Assembly (NCBI GenBank): GCA_034432095.1
Contig: DAOUCV010000008.1
Coordinates: 1 to 10,807, forward strand
Source: DAOUCV01 sp034432095
Lineage (GTDB): Bacteria; Chloroflexota; Dehalococcoidia; Dehalococcoidales; UBA2162
DNA: 10,807 nt
Reading direction: 5' to 3'
Shown: piece by piece, positions 1-6,273 of the stretch
Layout: every line of letters starts with the position of its first letter
How positions within the stretch are numbered: position 1 is the stretch's first letter
Made by a program: the position numbers and the translations under genes
Notes under the pieces: model-generated
Databases searched by the model: none
Seen by the model: the letters and a program-made list of their open reading frames with translations, nothing else
What the model was told of the DNA's origin: nothing

Positions 1-1
1 A

Positions 2-31
2 AAAGGTAAAGAAAGGAGATTGAAGAAATGA
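2..31 (+). pseudogene. possible last codons of an IS21-type istB
   Basis: The first bases read in one frame as nine codons, KGKERRLKK, followed by TGA. A short basic tail just before the right end of an IS21-type element is where istB, the ATP-binding transposition helper, normally stops. The window starts inside the gene, so no Walker motif is visible. The call rests on position next to the repeat at 64-112 and on the basic character of the tail. A chance open frame of nine codons is quite possible. Confidence 0.3.
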
Positions 32-63
32 CCTGATTATGCTAATTTTATTTTACCCGGGGT

Positions 64-112
64 GGGTCAGTTTTCAGCGATAAACTGGGTCAATTTTAAG
101 CGGTAATCTACA
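64..112 (+). repeat. right end of an IS21-type insertion sequence
   Basis: Two direct copies of a short unit, GGGTCAGTTTTCAGCG at 64 and GGGTCAATTTTAAGCG at 87, lie 23 bases apart, and the block closes with TACA at 112. IS21-family ends carry such multiple repeats (transposase binding sites) and terminate in CA. The right end at 10641-10692 has the same layout: two units 23 bases apart closing with GACA. The element body lies to the left, outside the window, so this is one boundary only. Confidence 0.55.
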
Positions 113-159
113 CCAATAGGGTGCCCTTCTCCTGAGTCAACCTATAAAAGCCTTTCGCT

Positions 160-855
160 TTATGCTATATCTTTGAACTGATAGCCGACACCAGGTACAG
201 TCAGGATATACCTGGGCTTTGCTGGGTCAATCTCAAGCTTGCTGCGCAGACGGCGGACAAAGACGTGCAGATATTCCCTCTCATCCCGGTACTCGGAACC
301 CCACACCTTGTTTAGCAGGTGGGTATGAGTGAGAACCTTGCCTGCATTGAGCACAAATTCCTGTAAGAGACTAAACTCCGTAGGTGTCAATTTGACCTCG
401 TTACCGGCAACAGTTACCTGCCTGCTGGCAAAAGTGACCTGCAGGTCGCCACAGGCGAAAGAAGGCTTGGCGACCGTGGTGGCAACCGCCTCGGCGCGGC
501 GGAGCACCGCTCTGACCCGAGCGATGAGTTCATCTTTGCCAAAAGGCTTAGTGATATAGTCATCAGCGCCAAGGTCAAGGCATTTTACTTTGTCACTCTC
601 ATCACCTTTGGCGCTGAGCATGATAATCGGGACTTGCGTCCATTCACGAAGCCGGTGGCACACTTCAAAACCATCCATTTCGGGCATAACTATATCCAGA
701 ATCACGAGGCTAGGCAGCTCCGTTTCAAAAACATGGAGAGCTTCAGCACCATTCATAGCGGCAAGCACCTTGAAACCCGCGGCTTCGAGGTTAGTACGGA
801 GAAACTTTATTATGCTCAGCTCGTCATCGACTACCAGCACGCTCGTTTTCTTCAT
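160..855 (-). CDS. OmpR/PhoB-family response regulator
   Basis: A 231-residue DNA-binding response regulator of normal family length. The receiver domain (about 4-118) has the acidic pocket D10-D11, phosphoacceptor D54 in LDIVMPEMDG, S81 in the switch position and K103 in TKPF. After a linker, the winged-helix effector domain (about 132-229) contains LTPTEFSLLQEFVLNAGKVL, LLNKVWG, the HVFVRRLRSKLE recognition helix and the closing GVGYQF hairpin. The start is supported by GGGGAGAG just upstream. It begins 26 bases after the stop of the response regulator at 882-1559 on the same strand, so the two are probably cotranscribed, with this one second. No histidine kinase is present; kinase and target genes cannot be told from the window. 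It most resembles KdpE/PhoP-like regulators, too loosely for a symbol. Confidence 0.95.
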   Translation of the reverse strand: MKKTSVLVVDDELSIIKFLRTNLEAAGFKVLAAMNGAEALHVFETELPSLVILDIVMPEMDGFEVCHRLREWTQVPIIMLSAKGDESDKVKCLDLGADDYITKPFGKDELIARVRAVLRRAEAVATTVAKPSFACGDLQVTFASRQVTVAGNEVKLTPTEFSLLQEFVLNAGKVLTHTHLLNKVWGSEYRDEREYLHVFVRRLRSKLEIDPAKPRYILTVPGVGYQFKDIA

Positions 856-881
856 GAGACTCTCCCCGAGACCGGATTCGT

Positions 882-1559
882 CTATAGTTTTGAGTCTTGA
901 CCTTTGTCTGTAGAGGCTTTAGGCCATCTCGCCAAGCCTCCTCTGAGGATTCTAAGGAGAGCCTCGCTGAATTCTTCAACAGAGGCCATCGGTTCCCTCA
1001 ATTCCGGGGGAAGCTTTGAGAGTGCTTCTCTGCCCCCTCGTTGCTGGGAAGCCTGCTGGTATATCAGTTTATGCTCTCGAGCTAAAGTCTCCACCAGCTC
1101 CACAAACAGTTGCTGTAATCGCGCTGTCTGCTCTCCAACTTTTTGCTCAAGCGCAAGGCGGTGGCGCTCGTTCTCCAGCATGAGCTCCCTTTTCTCGATA
1201 GCCCTTCGCACCTTCCACACCAAGTCATCATGGTCGAAGGGTTTGATAATGTAGTCATAGGCTCCCAGCTTCATGGCTTCAATAGCCGTTGGTGCGTCAC
1301 CAACCGCAGTAACCATGATTACACTGGTTTCGGGTTGGCTATTGACTATCCGCTGCAACACTTCCATGCCCGATATCTCCGGCATCTTGATATCCAGCAG
1401 CACTGTCACCGTTTCCAGTTCAGATATCTTGGCTAGTGCCTCCCGCCCGTTAGCCGCCGTCTCCACCGTGTAACCGGCTCCTTCCAGAACCCGTTGAAGA
1501 AGGCTGCGCACCGATTCCTCGTCATCAACGACCAGTACTCTTAATCTGTCCATGTTCAT
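882..1559 (-). CDS. receiver-domain response regulator with coiled-coil C-terminus
   Basis: A 225-residue protein with a complete N-terminal receiver domain (about 6-122): D12-D13, phosphoacceptor D56 in LLDIKMPEISG, T84 and K106 in IIKPF. Its alpha4-beta5 face (DAPTAIEAMKLGAYDYI) is of the NtrC/AtoC type, but no AAA+ or DNA-binding domain follows. Residues about 123-170 are a charged, leucine-rich stretch likely to form a coiled coil; the remaining ~55 residues match nothing I recognise. It may signal by protein contact rather than by binding DNA. A strong ribosome site, GGAGGTGG, lies five bases before the ATG; an in-frame ATG two codons later is less well placed. It is the first gene of a minus-strand pair with the OmpR-type regulator, which suggests a two-regulator relay. 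A partner kinase would be expected upstream, where an IS1380 element now sits. Confidence 0.92.
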   Translation of the reverse strand: MNMDRLRVLVVDDEESVRSLLQRVLEGAGYTVETAANGREALAKISELETVTVLLDIKMPEISGMEVLQRIVNSQPETSVIMVTAVGDAPTAIEAMKLGAYDYIIKPFDHDDLVWKVRRAIEKRELMLENERHRLALEQKVGEQTARLQQLFVELVETLAREHKLIYQQASQQRGGREALSKLPPELREPMASVEEFSEALLRILRGGLARWPKASTDKGQDSKL

Positions 1560-1687
1560 CGTTCCACCTCCGTTATGACTCTTCCCACCATAGCTCTCGG
1601 TTCACTTCACTGCCGGTCTCCTGGTGTCCCTCCCTGCTTCTTGTCTCGGGCATATGATTGCATCCCCGATAATACCCAAGTGTTCCC

Positions 1688-1754
1688 ATCCTACGAGTTT
1701 TTAGCCTATCAGTAAATAGTCATTTGTATCATTTGAGTGATACTTTGGTATCAC
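1688..1754 (-). promoter_or_regulatory. palindromic half-sites and weak promoter upstream of the response-regulator pair
   Basis: GTGATAC (1737-1743) and GTATCAC (1748-1754) form a perfect 7-base inverted repeat around a 4-base spacer, and a third half-site, GTATCA, lies at 1726-1731. No T-run follows, so this is not a terminator. Reading leftwards on the minus strand, TTTACT (1716-1711) and TAGGAT (1693-1688) are 17 bases apart and make a weak sigma-70-like promoter about 120 bases before the first regulator gene. The half-sites would lie at about -48 to -70, where an activator would bind. The palindrome is directly visible; its role and the promoter are inference. Confidence 0.4.
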
Positions 1755-1794
1755 GTTTGGATAACATTTTGGTTACGCCTCAACTTTGTTTCAA

Positions 1795-1808
1795 CCCAGA
1801 TAATGCGT
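1795..1808 (+). repeat. IS1380 left terminal inverted repeat
   Basis: CCCAGATAATGCGT matches the reverse complement of 3458-3471 at 13 of 14 positions; the similarity continues less exactly inward (AAG against TAAG). It marks the left boundary of the element. Confidence 0.8.
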
Positions 1809-1837
1809 AAGAGGTTTGAGCTGGAAGGGAAAGAGAT

Positions 1838-1865
1838 TTGAAAGGCGCCTCCTTTTAGCTACAAT
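1838..1865 (+). promoter_or_regulatory. likely transposase promoter inside the IS1380 element
   Basis: TTGAAA at 1838-1843 and TACAAT at 1860-1865 are separated by 16 bases and resemble a sigma-70 promoter. Transcription would start near 1872. The spacer of this promoter is exactly where the left arm of the long inverted repeat at 1844-1856 lies, so RNA made from this promoter lacks that arm. Confidence 0.4.
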
Positions 1866-1910
1866 GTAGCTAAGAACAAAACGCACCCAAAAGGTGCAAA
1901 AGGAGGCGCC
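1844..1910 (+). promoter_or_regulatory. ribosome-site-sequestering inverted repeat in the IS1380 leader
   Basis: GGCGCCTCCTTTT at 1844-1856 is perfectly complementary to AAAAGGAGGCGCC at 1898-1910, which contains the transposase Shine-Dalgarno sequence. Two smaller hairpins lie between the arms: TAGCTAC/GTAGCTA (1856-1862 with 1866-1872) and GCACC/GGTGC (1883-1887 with 1893-1897). A transcript entering from outside the element would contain both arms and fold the ribosome site away; a transcript from the internal promoter would not. IS10 and IS50 are known to block read-through expression in this way. The repeat is seen in the sequence; the regulation is inferred. Confidence 0.6.
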
Positions 1911-1911
1911 G

Positions 1912-3261
1912 GTGAACAATATAGCGCAAGCGAAGAAAAAGGGCAAAGGGATTGAGGTTAGCTTTTCTGGCCGTGGTCTAACTCCCTTTGGAGGCATAGG
2001 GTTACTGGGTGGGTTGATGCGCAAATTGAAGGTTAAGGAAACTCTGGAGAGTAAGGTGCAGCTTGCTCGTCGGGAGCGCAAATATAGCCTGGGAAATATG
2101 TTGCTTTCCGTGATATATGCCCGTGCCCTGGACCTGGAGCGGCTTTCAGACACTGTCGTGCTGCGCAAAGATGGTGTTTTTCAGCAGGTGGTGGGATTTG
2201 ACGATTATCCGCACCAGACCAGCCTCAGTCGCTTTCTGAGCAAGTTCAATGTGGGGGCAGCGAAGAACATAGGGGAGGTCGGCGCGAACCTGCGGCGCAC
2301 GGTAAGGGGAGAGATGGGAGGTCAGCCTCGAATAACTCTGGATATGGACTCGCATGTGACCACAGTGTACGGCAAGCAGCAGAGGGCCAAGGTAGGCTAT
2401 AACCCGAAGAAGCCGGGAAGGAAAAGCTACCATCCGCTGCTGTGCTTCGTTGGAGAGACGAGGGACTTCCTCTGGGGCCGGTTTCGCCCTGGGGACAGGA
2501 ATAATGTGCAGGACAGCAAGGGTTTTCTCAGGGAGTGCCTGGTCAGGCTGGGTGCCGGGATAAAGGAATTGTTTCTGCGAGCCGATTCCGGCTTCTATTG
2601 TGATAACTTCCTGAGATACCTGGAGGGGAAAAGAGGAATGGCGATATGGTATGCGGTGGTGGCCAAGCTCTATCCTGCCATTCAGGCCCAGCTGGCCGGG
2701 CTGGCATACCGGGACATAGGCAGCGGGGTAGAAGTGGGGGAGTTTCAATATCAGGGGTTGGGGTGGAAGAAAGCCCGGCGGATGGTGGTCATTCGGGAGG
2801 AGATAGCAGAGGGAGAGAAAAAGAAGAAAGAGCCGAAGCTGCTGGAGCTCAAGGGCCATACTTATCAGGCCATTGTGACCAATATAGAGGACTGGGCGCC
2901 GGAAGAGGTTTGGCGTTTCTACAATGAGCGGGCCAACGTGGAGAACATGGTGAAGGAAGGGGTGATGGGCTATGGCCTGGACGTGGCGGTGTCCCACTCT
3001 TATGCTGGCAATATGGCCCACTTTTTCATCACCATGCTCACCTACAACCTGATGAACTGGCTCAAAGAGGGTGTGCTGGGTCAGAAGAAGGTAAAGAGGA
3101 TGGCCAAATGGATAAGACAGCACTTCTTTCTCATCCCGGGCAGACTGGTGAGGAAGGGGAGAAAGCTAATCCTGAGGCTATCCCAAAGCTATCCCTGGCA
3201 ACAGGAGTATTGGAGGGCTGAGGCGCGTCTTGAGGTTTTGAAGCTGCCGCTGCCAGGCTAG
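1912..3261 (+). CDS. IS1380-family DDE transposase
   Basis: A 449-residue transposase if translation starts at the GTG at 1912, which lies five bases after AGGAGGCG. A GTG at 1894 in the same frame would add six residues, but it precedes the ribosome site and is less likely. Catalytic candidates are D144/D146 in TLDMDSH, D225 in LRADSGF and E344 in NERANVENMVKEG, the D-D-E pattern of this family. The basic segment GYNPKKPGRKSYHPLLCF follows the first aspartate, as is usual for IS1380, and the hydrophobic HFFITMLTYNLMNWLK stretch follows the glutamate. The enzyme would excise and insert its own element by recognising the ends at 1795 and 3471. The frame is uninterrupted and the length is normal. 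About 210 bases with no recognisable gene follow before the right end. Confidence 0.93.
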   Translation: MNNIAQAKKKGKGIEVSFSGRGLTPFGGIGLLGGLMRKLKVKETLESKVQLARRERKYSLGNMLLSVIYARALDLERLSDTVVLRKDGVFQQVVGFDDYPHQTSLSRFLSKFNVGAAKNIGEVGANLRRTVRGEMGGQPRITLDMDSHVTTVYGKQQRAKVGYNPKKPGRKSYHPLLCFVGETRDFLWGRFRPGDRNNVQDSKGFLRECLVRLGAGIKELFLRADSGFYCDNFLRYLEGKRGMAIWYAVVAKLYPAIQAQLAGLAYRDIGSGVEVGEFQYQGLGWKKARRMVVIREEIAEGEKKKKEPKLLELKGHTYQAIVTNIEDWAPEEVWRFYNERANVENMVKEGVMGYGLDVAVSHSYAGNMAHFFITMLTYNLMNWLKEGVLGQKKVKRMAKWIRQHFFLIPGRLVRKGRKLILRLSQSYPWQQEYWRAEARLEVLKLPLPG

Positions 3262-3287
3262 ACGGGCATTTGCTCGACAAATCCCGT
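3262..3287 (+). terminator. hairpin directly after the transposase stop codon
   Basis: ACGGG and ATTTG (3262-3266, 3268-3272) pair with CAAAT and CCCGT (3278-3287), giving ten base pairs with one bulged C and a five-base loop, starting right after the TAG. No U-run follows, so intrinsic termination is doubtful. It may instead stabilise the mRNA or bind a protein. Confidence 0.25.
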
Positions 3288-3457
3288 ACGGTAAGGGGGA
3301 AGATTGTCCTCCGAGCCGGCGGAAAGCCCGTTAAACACATCAGAGCGCCGCTGAGGGGGATGAAAAATGTCAGAAAACGGCGGTTGGCGCTGGGGGGAAG
3401 TCGTTATCGGCTCAATGAGGCTTGCTGGAAAGGGAAAGGCACTCCTTTATGACCTTA

Positions 3458-3471
3458 ACGCATTATTTGGG
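3458..3471 (-). repeat. IS1380 right terminal inverted repeat
   Basis: ACGCATTATTTGGG is the inverted partner of the repeat at 1795-1808 (13 of 14 matches) and closes the element. TTAA follows immediately outside. Confidence 0.8.
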
Positions 3472-3524
3472 TTAAAGGAATCTGCGCAAACTCGGGCAAT
3501 GATAACGGCTAATTTCATTATGGT

Positions 3525-4064
3525 CTAATTGGAGGAGAGCAGGAGGCGAATCTGCTCCCTGTTTGGTGTGTACTCTGGTTTTGATAGTAATGGGCACCTG
3601 TCCAACGATATTACTCCATTTCGTATGTCGGCAGCGCAAGCAAGGCAGGTAGGATATCCACACTCCTTACAGTTGGTTCTGGGGAGCAGTTTATAGATAC
3701 TATAGATGGTAGGGAGCTTACGTTCCCTGAAAGTGGGAGTAATGCGTTCGCGTTCTCCCCAGACTCGGTTGACTAGCCCGACCACTTGGTCGGCAACTGA
3801 TGATGCTTCGGACGGGTCTGTAACCATGCCGGTTTGAATTTCGTGGGGGCGGAAGGCATACCGCCGGCGGTTATTAACGCCAATCAGGATGCTGTTCTCC
3901 CGGTCATAGAAGGTATCTTCCAGCACAGTATTAAGGTAGGGAAAGGAAGCGCTTATGTCAGCCGGCAAGATTACCCGCACGCCATAGCGGCCGCTGCCCG
4001 GGTGATGATGGTCTTCGACCAGCTCAAACCGATAGTCGGTTATCAGTCTGTCAGAAGTGCTCAC
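3525..4064 (-). CDS. small Fe-S cluster protein (PF04060-like domain)
   Basis: A 179-residue protein with a C-terminal cysteine motif: C132 and C135 (NCKEC), C140 (PTC) and C157 (RCP), with a further C143. The spacing C-x2-C-x4-C-x16-C is that of the 4Fe-4S domain (PF04060) found at the start of the large corrinoid Fe-S protein subunit of CO dehydrogenase/acetyl-CoA synthase and in related redox proteins. The first ~120 residues show no motif I recognise and no signal peptide or membrane helix, so it is probably cytoplasmic. Electron transfer, for instance to a corrinoid protein, is a reasonable guess but is not shown. The GTG start has no clear ribosome site; a TATAAT lies only six bases ahead, which suggests a leaderless message. 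It is transcribed away from the operon starting near 4262. Confidence 0.85.
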   Translation of the reverse strand: MSTSDRLITDYRFELVEDHHHPGSGRYGVRVILPADISASFPYLNTVLEDTFYDRENSILIGVNNRRRYAFRPHEIQTGMVTDPSEASSVADQVVGLVNRVWGERERITPTFRERKLPTIYSIYKLLPRTNCKECGYPTCLACAADIRNGVISLDRCPLLSKPEYTPNREQIRLLLSSN

Positions 4065-4070
4065 GCCTAT

Positions 4071-4076
4071 ATTATA
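4071..4076 (-). promoter_or_regulatory. -10 element of a possible leaderless promoter for the Fe-S gene
   Basis: On the minus strand a perfect TATAAT ends six bases before the GTG start codon at 4064. Transcription would therefore begin at or next to the start codon. No ribosome site is visible in the intervening bases. The -35 region is only a T-run, so the promoter is not fully convincing. Confidence 0.4.
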
Positions 4077-4226
4077 ACTGGAGGCTACCGGAAAAAAAAG
4101 ATTCTATGCAGATGACAAAACCAGCATCGGTGGATGAACTTCTTGAGTGTTGCTGGATTGCGCCTGCGCGGCCAACCGGTCAGCTAAGCTTGCATAACCC
4201 TGAGCCTGCGTTGCTAGCAATATTCA

Positions 4227-4278
4227 TTGACAGGATTGGGCCTTGATGTTATGATGAGTTATAAGCATATGCTCATAA
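4227..4278 (+). promoter_or_regulatory. strong sigma-70 promoter with a palindrome over its start site
   Basis: TTGACA (4227-4232) and TATGAT (4250-4255) are exactly 17 bases apart, close to the sigma-70 consensus. The predicted start, near 4262, falls within the near-perfect 20-base palindrome TTATAAGCATATGCTCATAA (4259-4278; nine of ten pairs), where a bound dimeric repressor would block initiation. It should drive the leader at 4281-4410 and the plus-strand gene string ending at 6082. The sequence elements are seen directly; the regulator is unknown. Confidence 0.6.
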
Positions 4279-4280
4279 TT

Positions 4281-4410
4281 GACCGTGAGGGGAAAGGTCC
4301 CGACCACTAAAGTGTCGAAGAGTCGCTTTCCTACCAGGCGTGACCTGCGTTAAGCCAGCCGGGATACCACTAAGCGCTCTCGAGGAGGTTTGCCTTACTG
4401 GAGAGGAGGC
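4281..4410 (+). promoter_or_regulatory. structured leader resembling a decayed cobalamin riboswitch
   Basis: This stretch between the promoter and the methyltransferase remnant has no convincing gene. Several pieces recall cobalamin riboswitches in the right order: GAGGGGAAAGG (4288), GGTCCCGACCACT (4297), GAGTCGC (4320) and AAGCCAGCCGGGATACC (4352-4368). The last resembles the B12 box form AAGCCAGGATACC but with a four-base insertion. The conserved GGTG-loop hairpin normally found after GGGAAA is missing. GGAAAG near 4291 can pair with CTTTCC at 4326-4331, and CTCTC (4377-4381) can pair with GAGAG (4401-4405), covering the purine-rich ribosome-site-like GAGAGGAGG. It could be a variant, a degenerate copy or another structured RNA; a covariance-model search would settle this. 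Confidence 0.35.
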
Positions 4411-4450
4411 TGAAACGATAAACCTCAAGGGCATGGAAGGGCGGAGCAGG

Positions 4451-4743
4451 AAGCCGGGCTGGTGTTGTGGGAAAGCCCCTGGGGCAGGTTTTACCAGTCA
4501 AAGAAAATGGAGGGGCACCGTTTCTATAAGTACGCCACCTTCTACAGCTATCAGGAGGTAGAAAAATTACTCACAGACTCGGGATTCACTATTGAGAAGA
4601 CCGTTTCCACACTCGTTCAGAAGCCGGGAGAGGTGCAAAAGGTGGAGGCACCGGAGGAAGGGTTTTCTGTTGAAGCGGGCTTCACCATCATCGTGGCTGG
4701 GAAACACCTGACTCCGGGGCAGGCAATTTCCTTAAGCGGGTAG
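4451..4743 (+). pseudogene. C-terminal remnant of a SAM-dependent methyltransferase
   Basis: The open frame ending with TAG at 4741-4743 reads LVLWESPWGRFYQSKK and then FYKYATFYSYQEVEKLLTDSG and GFTIIVAGK, the typical last third of a class I (type 11) methyltransferase. In such proteins the preceding motif is KPGG; here KPG occurs at 4451-4459 in a different frame, so a frameshift separates the two halves. Nothing resembling the SAM-binding motif I (E/DxGxGxG) lies upstream, so the catalytic half is gone. A GTG at 4462 could start a 93-residue product, but that would lack the cofactor site. The remnant sits behind the promoter at 4227 and 21 bases before the next gene. Confidence 0.6.
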
Positions 4744-4764
4744 TTTCTAATTAGGGAGTCAGAA

Positions 4765-5234
4765 ATGGAAAGTAAAAATAGCCGGACACTTCAGCAGGTA
4801 TACCGAAGCGCAGTCAGAGACTATACGCCAGGCTGAGAAGTAATTATGATTACATTTATCAAAAATTTGGAGATGAAGGATTAAAGTTAATATCAGACAT
4901 GAGCCGTGAATACGGGCTGACTGTAGCTAAAAGAGCTAAGAATAGTCTGAAAAGTAACGACCTTCCTTCGGTGGCACAGTATCTCCTGAGGATATTTGAA
5001 ACGATTGCTTACGACAAGCACTATGACGCTCGTATTGAAGTAGGTAATAAAAGAGCAATTATTAAACTTGATGAGTGCCCTCTTCACTTCGATAAACCAG
5101 AAATGTGCCTAGCTCACACTACCATGGAGAAAACGGTGGTAGAAGAACTGAACCCAAATTTGGCATACCGGATTGGCAAGTCCATCCCAGCCGGTGATGC
5201 CTACTGTGAGCATATTATTGAATCAAGACACTAG
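4765..5234 (+). pseudogene. frameshifted gene resembling ATC hydrolases (PF14196-like)
   Basis: An ATG at 4765, with GGGAG ahead of it, opens a frame reading MESKNSRTLQQVYRSAVRDY that stops at 4834-4836. From 4830 a second frame continues in style (RLRSNYDYIYQKFGDEGLKL) to the stop at 5232-5234. One missing base, or two extra bases, near 4828 would join them into a protein of about 156 residues. The C-terminal half has DECPLHF, a cysteine in EMCLAH, EELNPNLAYRIGKSIPAGD and YCEHII. This pattern recalls proteins annotated as L-2-amino-thiazoline-4-carboxylate hydrolase family; that assignment is from memory and tentative. An internal ATG at 4899 could still give 111 residues. The gene lies between the methyltransferase remnant and the MBL gene and looks like part of the same operon. 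Confidence 0.55.
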
Positions 5235-5245
5235 AGGAGAGTTCA

Positions 5246-6082
5246 ATGCAACTAAAGATAACGACATTAAGTGAAAACACTGCCGGCCAGGGCAACTTCC
5301 TCGCCGAGTGGGGGCTGAGCGTCCTAGTCGAAGCTGATGGGTTGAGAGTCCTTGTGGATACCGGACGTAGCCTCTCGGTAGTGCACAATGCCGAGTCAAT
5401 GGGCATCGACCTTTCTACTGTTGACTGTATTGTGATTAGTCATGGACACTACGACCACACTGGAGGGCTGAGGGATGTGCTCAGGATAAAAGGCGAGGTG
5501 GAGGTAATCGCCCATCCTGACATATGGGCTGCCAAATATGCAAAGCGTACCCAGCAGCCAGCCCGGTATTGCGGTATACCCTTTCTACGTGAGGAGCTGG
5601 AGAGTCTTGGTGCCAGATTCAAACTTGTCAAGGAGCCTGTCCGAATTTCGGACCAGATCATGACCACCGGAGAAGTCCCGATGTCCTCAGGTTATGAGGT
5701 GATTGACAGTGGCCTCTTTGTTCGAGAGTCAGGGGTACTCCACCCGGACCCCCTGGCTGACGACCTGGCTTTAATCATTGATACCGACTTCGGACTGGTC
5801 GTCATTCTTGGCTGTGCCCATAGGGGTATAGTTAACACCCTGCGCCATGCCCAAAAACTCACAGGCAAAGAACTGGTCTACGCAGCTATCGGTGGTACCC
5901 ATCTCTTCCGGGCTTCTAAGGAACGGCTTGATAAGACGGTCGCTGACCTTAAGGAGATGGGAATTCAGAGGCTGGGCGTTTCGCATTGTACCGGTTTTCA
6001 TGCCTCGGCAAGACTGGCTCAAGAGTTTGGCGATACATTCTTCCTGAACAATGCCGGGACCCGGCTCACCTTACCCTGGTGA
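5246..6082 (+). CDS. MBL-fold metallo-hydrolase (dihydropterin/RFA-P synthase-like)
   Basis: A 278-residue metallo-beta-lactamase-fold protein. The metal-binding signature SHGHYDHTGG gives H66, H68, D70 and H71. Further family landmarks are GCAHRG (H192), GGTHL (H219) and SHCTGFH (H247, H252). This layout matches the subgroup related to the archaeal 7,8-dihydropterin-6-yl-methyl-aminobenzene phosphate synthase (MJ0301 type), which also contains many bacterial hydrolases of unknown substrate. A methanopterin-related or pterin substrate is possible but not shown. The ATG follows GAGGAGAG and lies 11 bases after the stop of the preceding frameshifted gene. All metal ligands are present and the length is normal, so this appears to be the only intact gene of the operon from the 4227 promoter. 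Confidence 0.92.
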   Translation: MQLKITTLSENTAGQGNFLAEWGLSVLVEADGLRVLVDTGRSLSVVHNAESMGIDLSTVDCIVISHGHYDHTGGLRDVLRIKGEVEVIAHPDIWAAKYAKRTQQPARYCGIPFLREELESLGARFKLVKEPVRISDQIMTTGEVPMSSGYEVIDSGLFVRESGVLHPDPLADDLALIIDTDFGLVVILGCAHRGIVNTLRHAQKLTGKELVYAAIGGTHLFRASKERLDKTVADLKEMGIQRLGVSHCTGFHASARLAQEFGDTFFLNNAGTRLTLPW

Positions 6083-6139
6083 CGATGGAGAAATCAGATG
6101 CTCGAGTTAGTGTATCCGGCTTCCTTCCAGTTTTTGATA

Positions 6140-6196
6140 GGGTGTAACTTTATCGTCCGTTCGTGTAAAATTACTTCACTCGTGCGGGGACTCACA
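6140..6196 (+). repeat. possible decayed IS21-type right end
   Basis: GGGTGTAACTTTATCGTCC at 6140 closely follows the start of the IS21-like right end at 10641 (about 15 of 18 matches). A second unit, GTGTAAAATTACTTC, begins at 6163, 21 bases after the first, and the block ends in CTCACA. Double units closing with ACA are the layout of IS21 ends in this window (64-112, 10641-10692). No transposase is nearby, so this would be only a scar. Chance resemblance in AT-rich DNA cannot be excluded. Confidence 0.25.
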
Positions 6197-6273
6197 AAGT
6201 ACAAAATCAATAATAACATGAGGAGAAAAAAGCAAAACAAAGTACGGGAAATATATAAATCGTTTATGATGCA

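Larger units (their letters stand above)
1795..3471 (+). mobile_element. IS1380-family insertion sequence, apparently complete
   Basis: A 1,677-base element bounded by imperfect inverted repeats that start CCCAGATAATGCGT on the left and, reverse complemented, CCCAAATAATGCGT on the right. It carries one DDE transposase gene, and its length is typical of the IS1380 family. The four bases outside are TCAA on the left and TTAA on the right, a near-match expected from a 4-base target duplication with one later change. IS1380 transposases are related to piggyBac, whose target is TTAA, so the right flank may be the original target. The insertion lies about 235 bases upstream of the response-regulator pair and separates it from whatever once preceded it. 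The transposase frame is open throughout, so the element may be active. Confidence 0.85.

Noticed and set aside
2146..3123. Long minus-strand open frame of 325 codons.
   Set aside because: It is antisense to the IS1380 transposase, has histidine- and leucine-rich shadow composition and no motif.
3270..3452. 60-codon open frame after the transposase inside the IS1380 element.
   Set aside because: No ribosome site or family features; single-gene IS1380 elements normally have a non-coding tail here.
4106..4246. 46-codon open frame between the divergent Fe-S gene and the 4227 promoter.
   Set aside because: No ribosome site, no motif, and it overlaps the promoter; the frame is also open far upstream inside the Fe-S gene's opposite strand.
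6222..6240. An 18-base stretch, GAGAAAAAAGCAAAACAA, also present at the start of the gene at 8968.
   Set aside because: A-rich low-complexity sequence with no similarity on either side; most likely coincidence.
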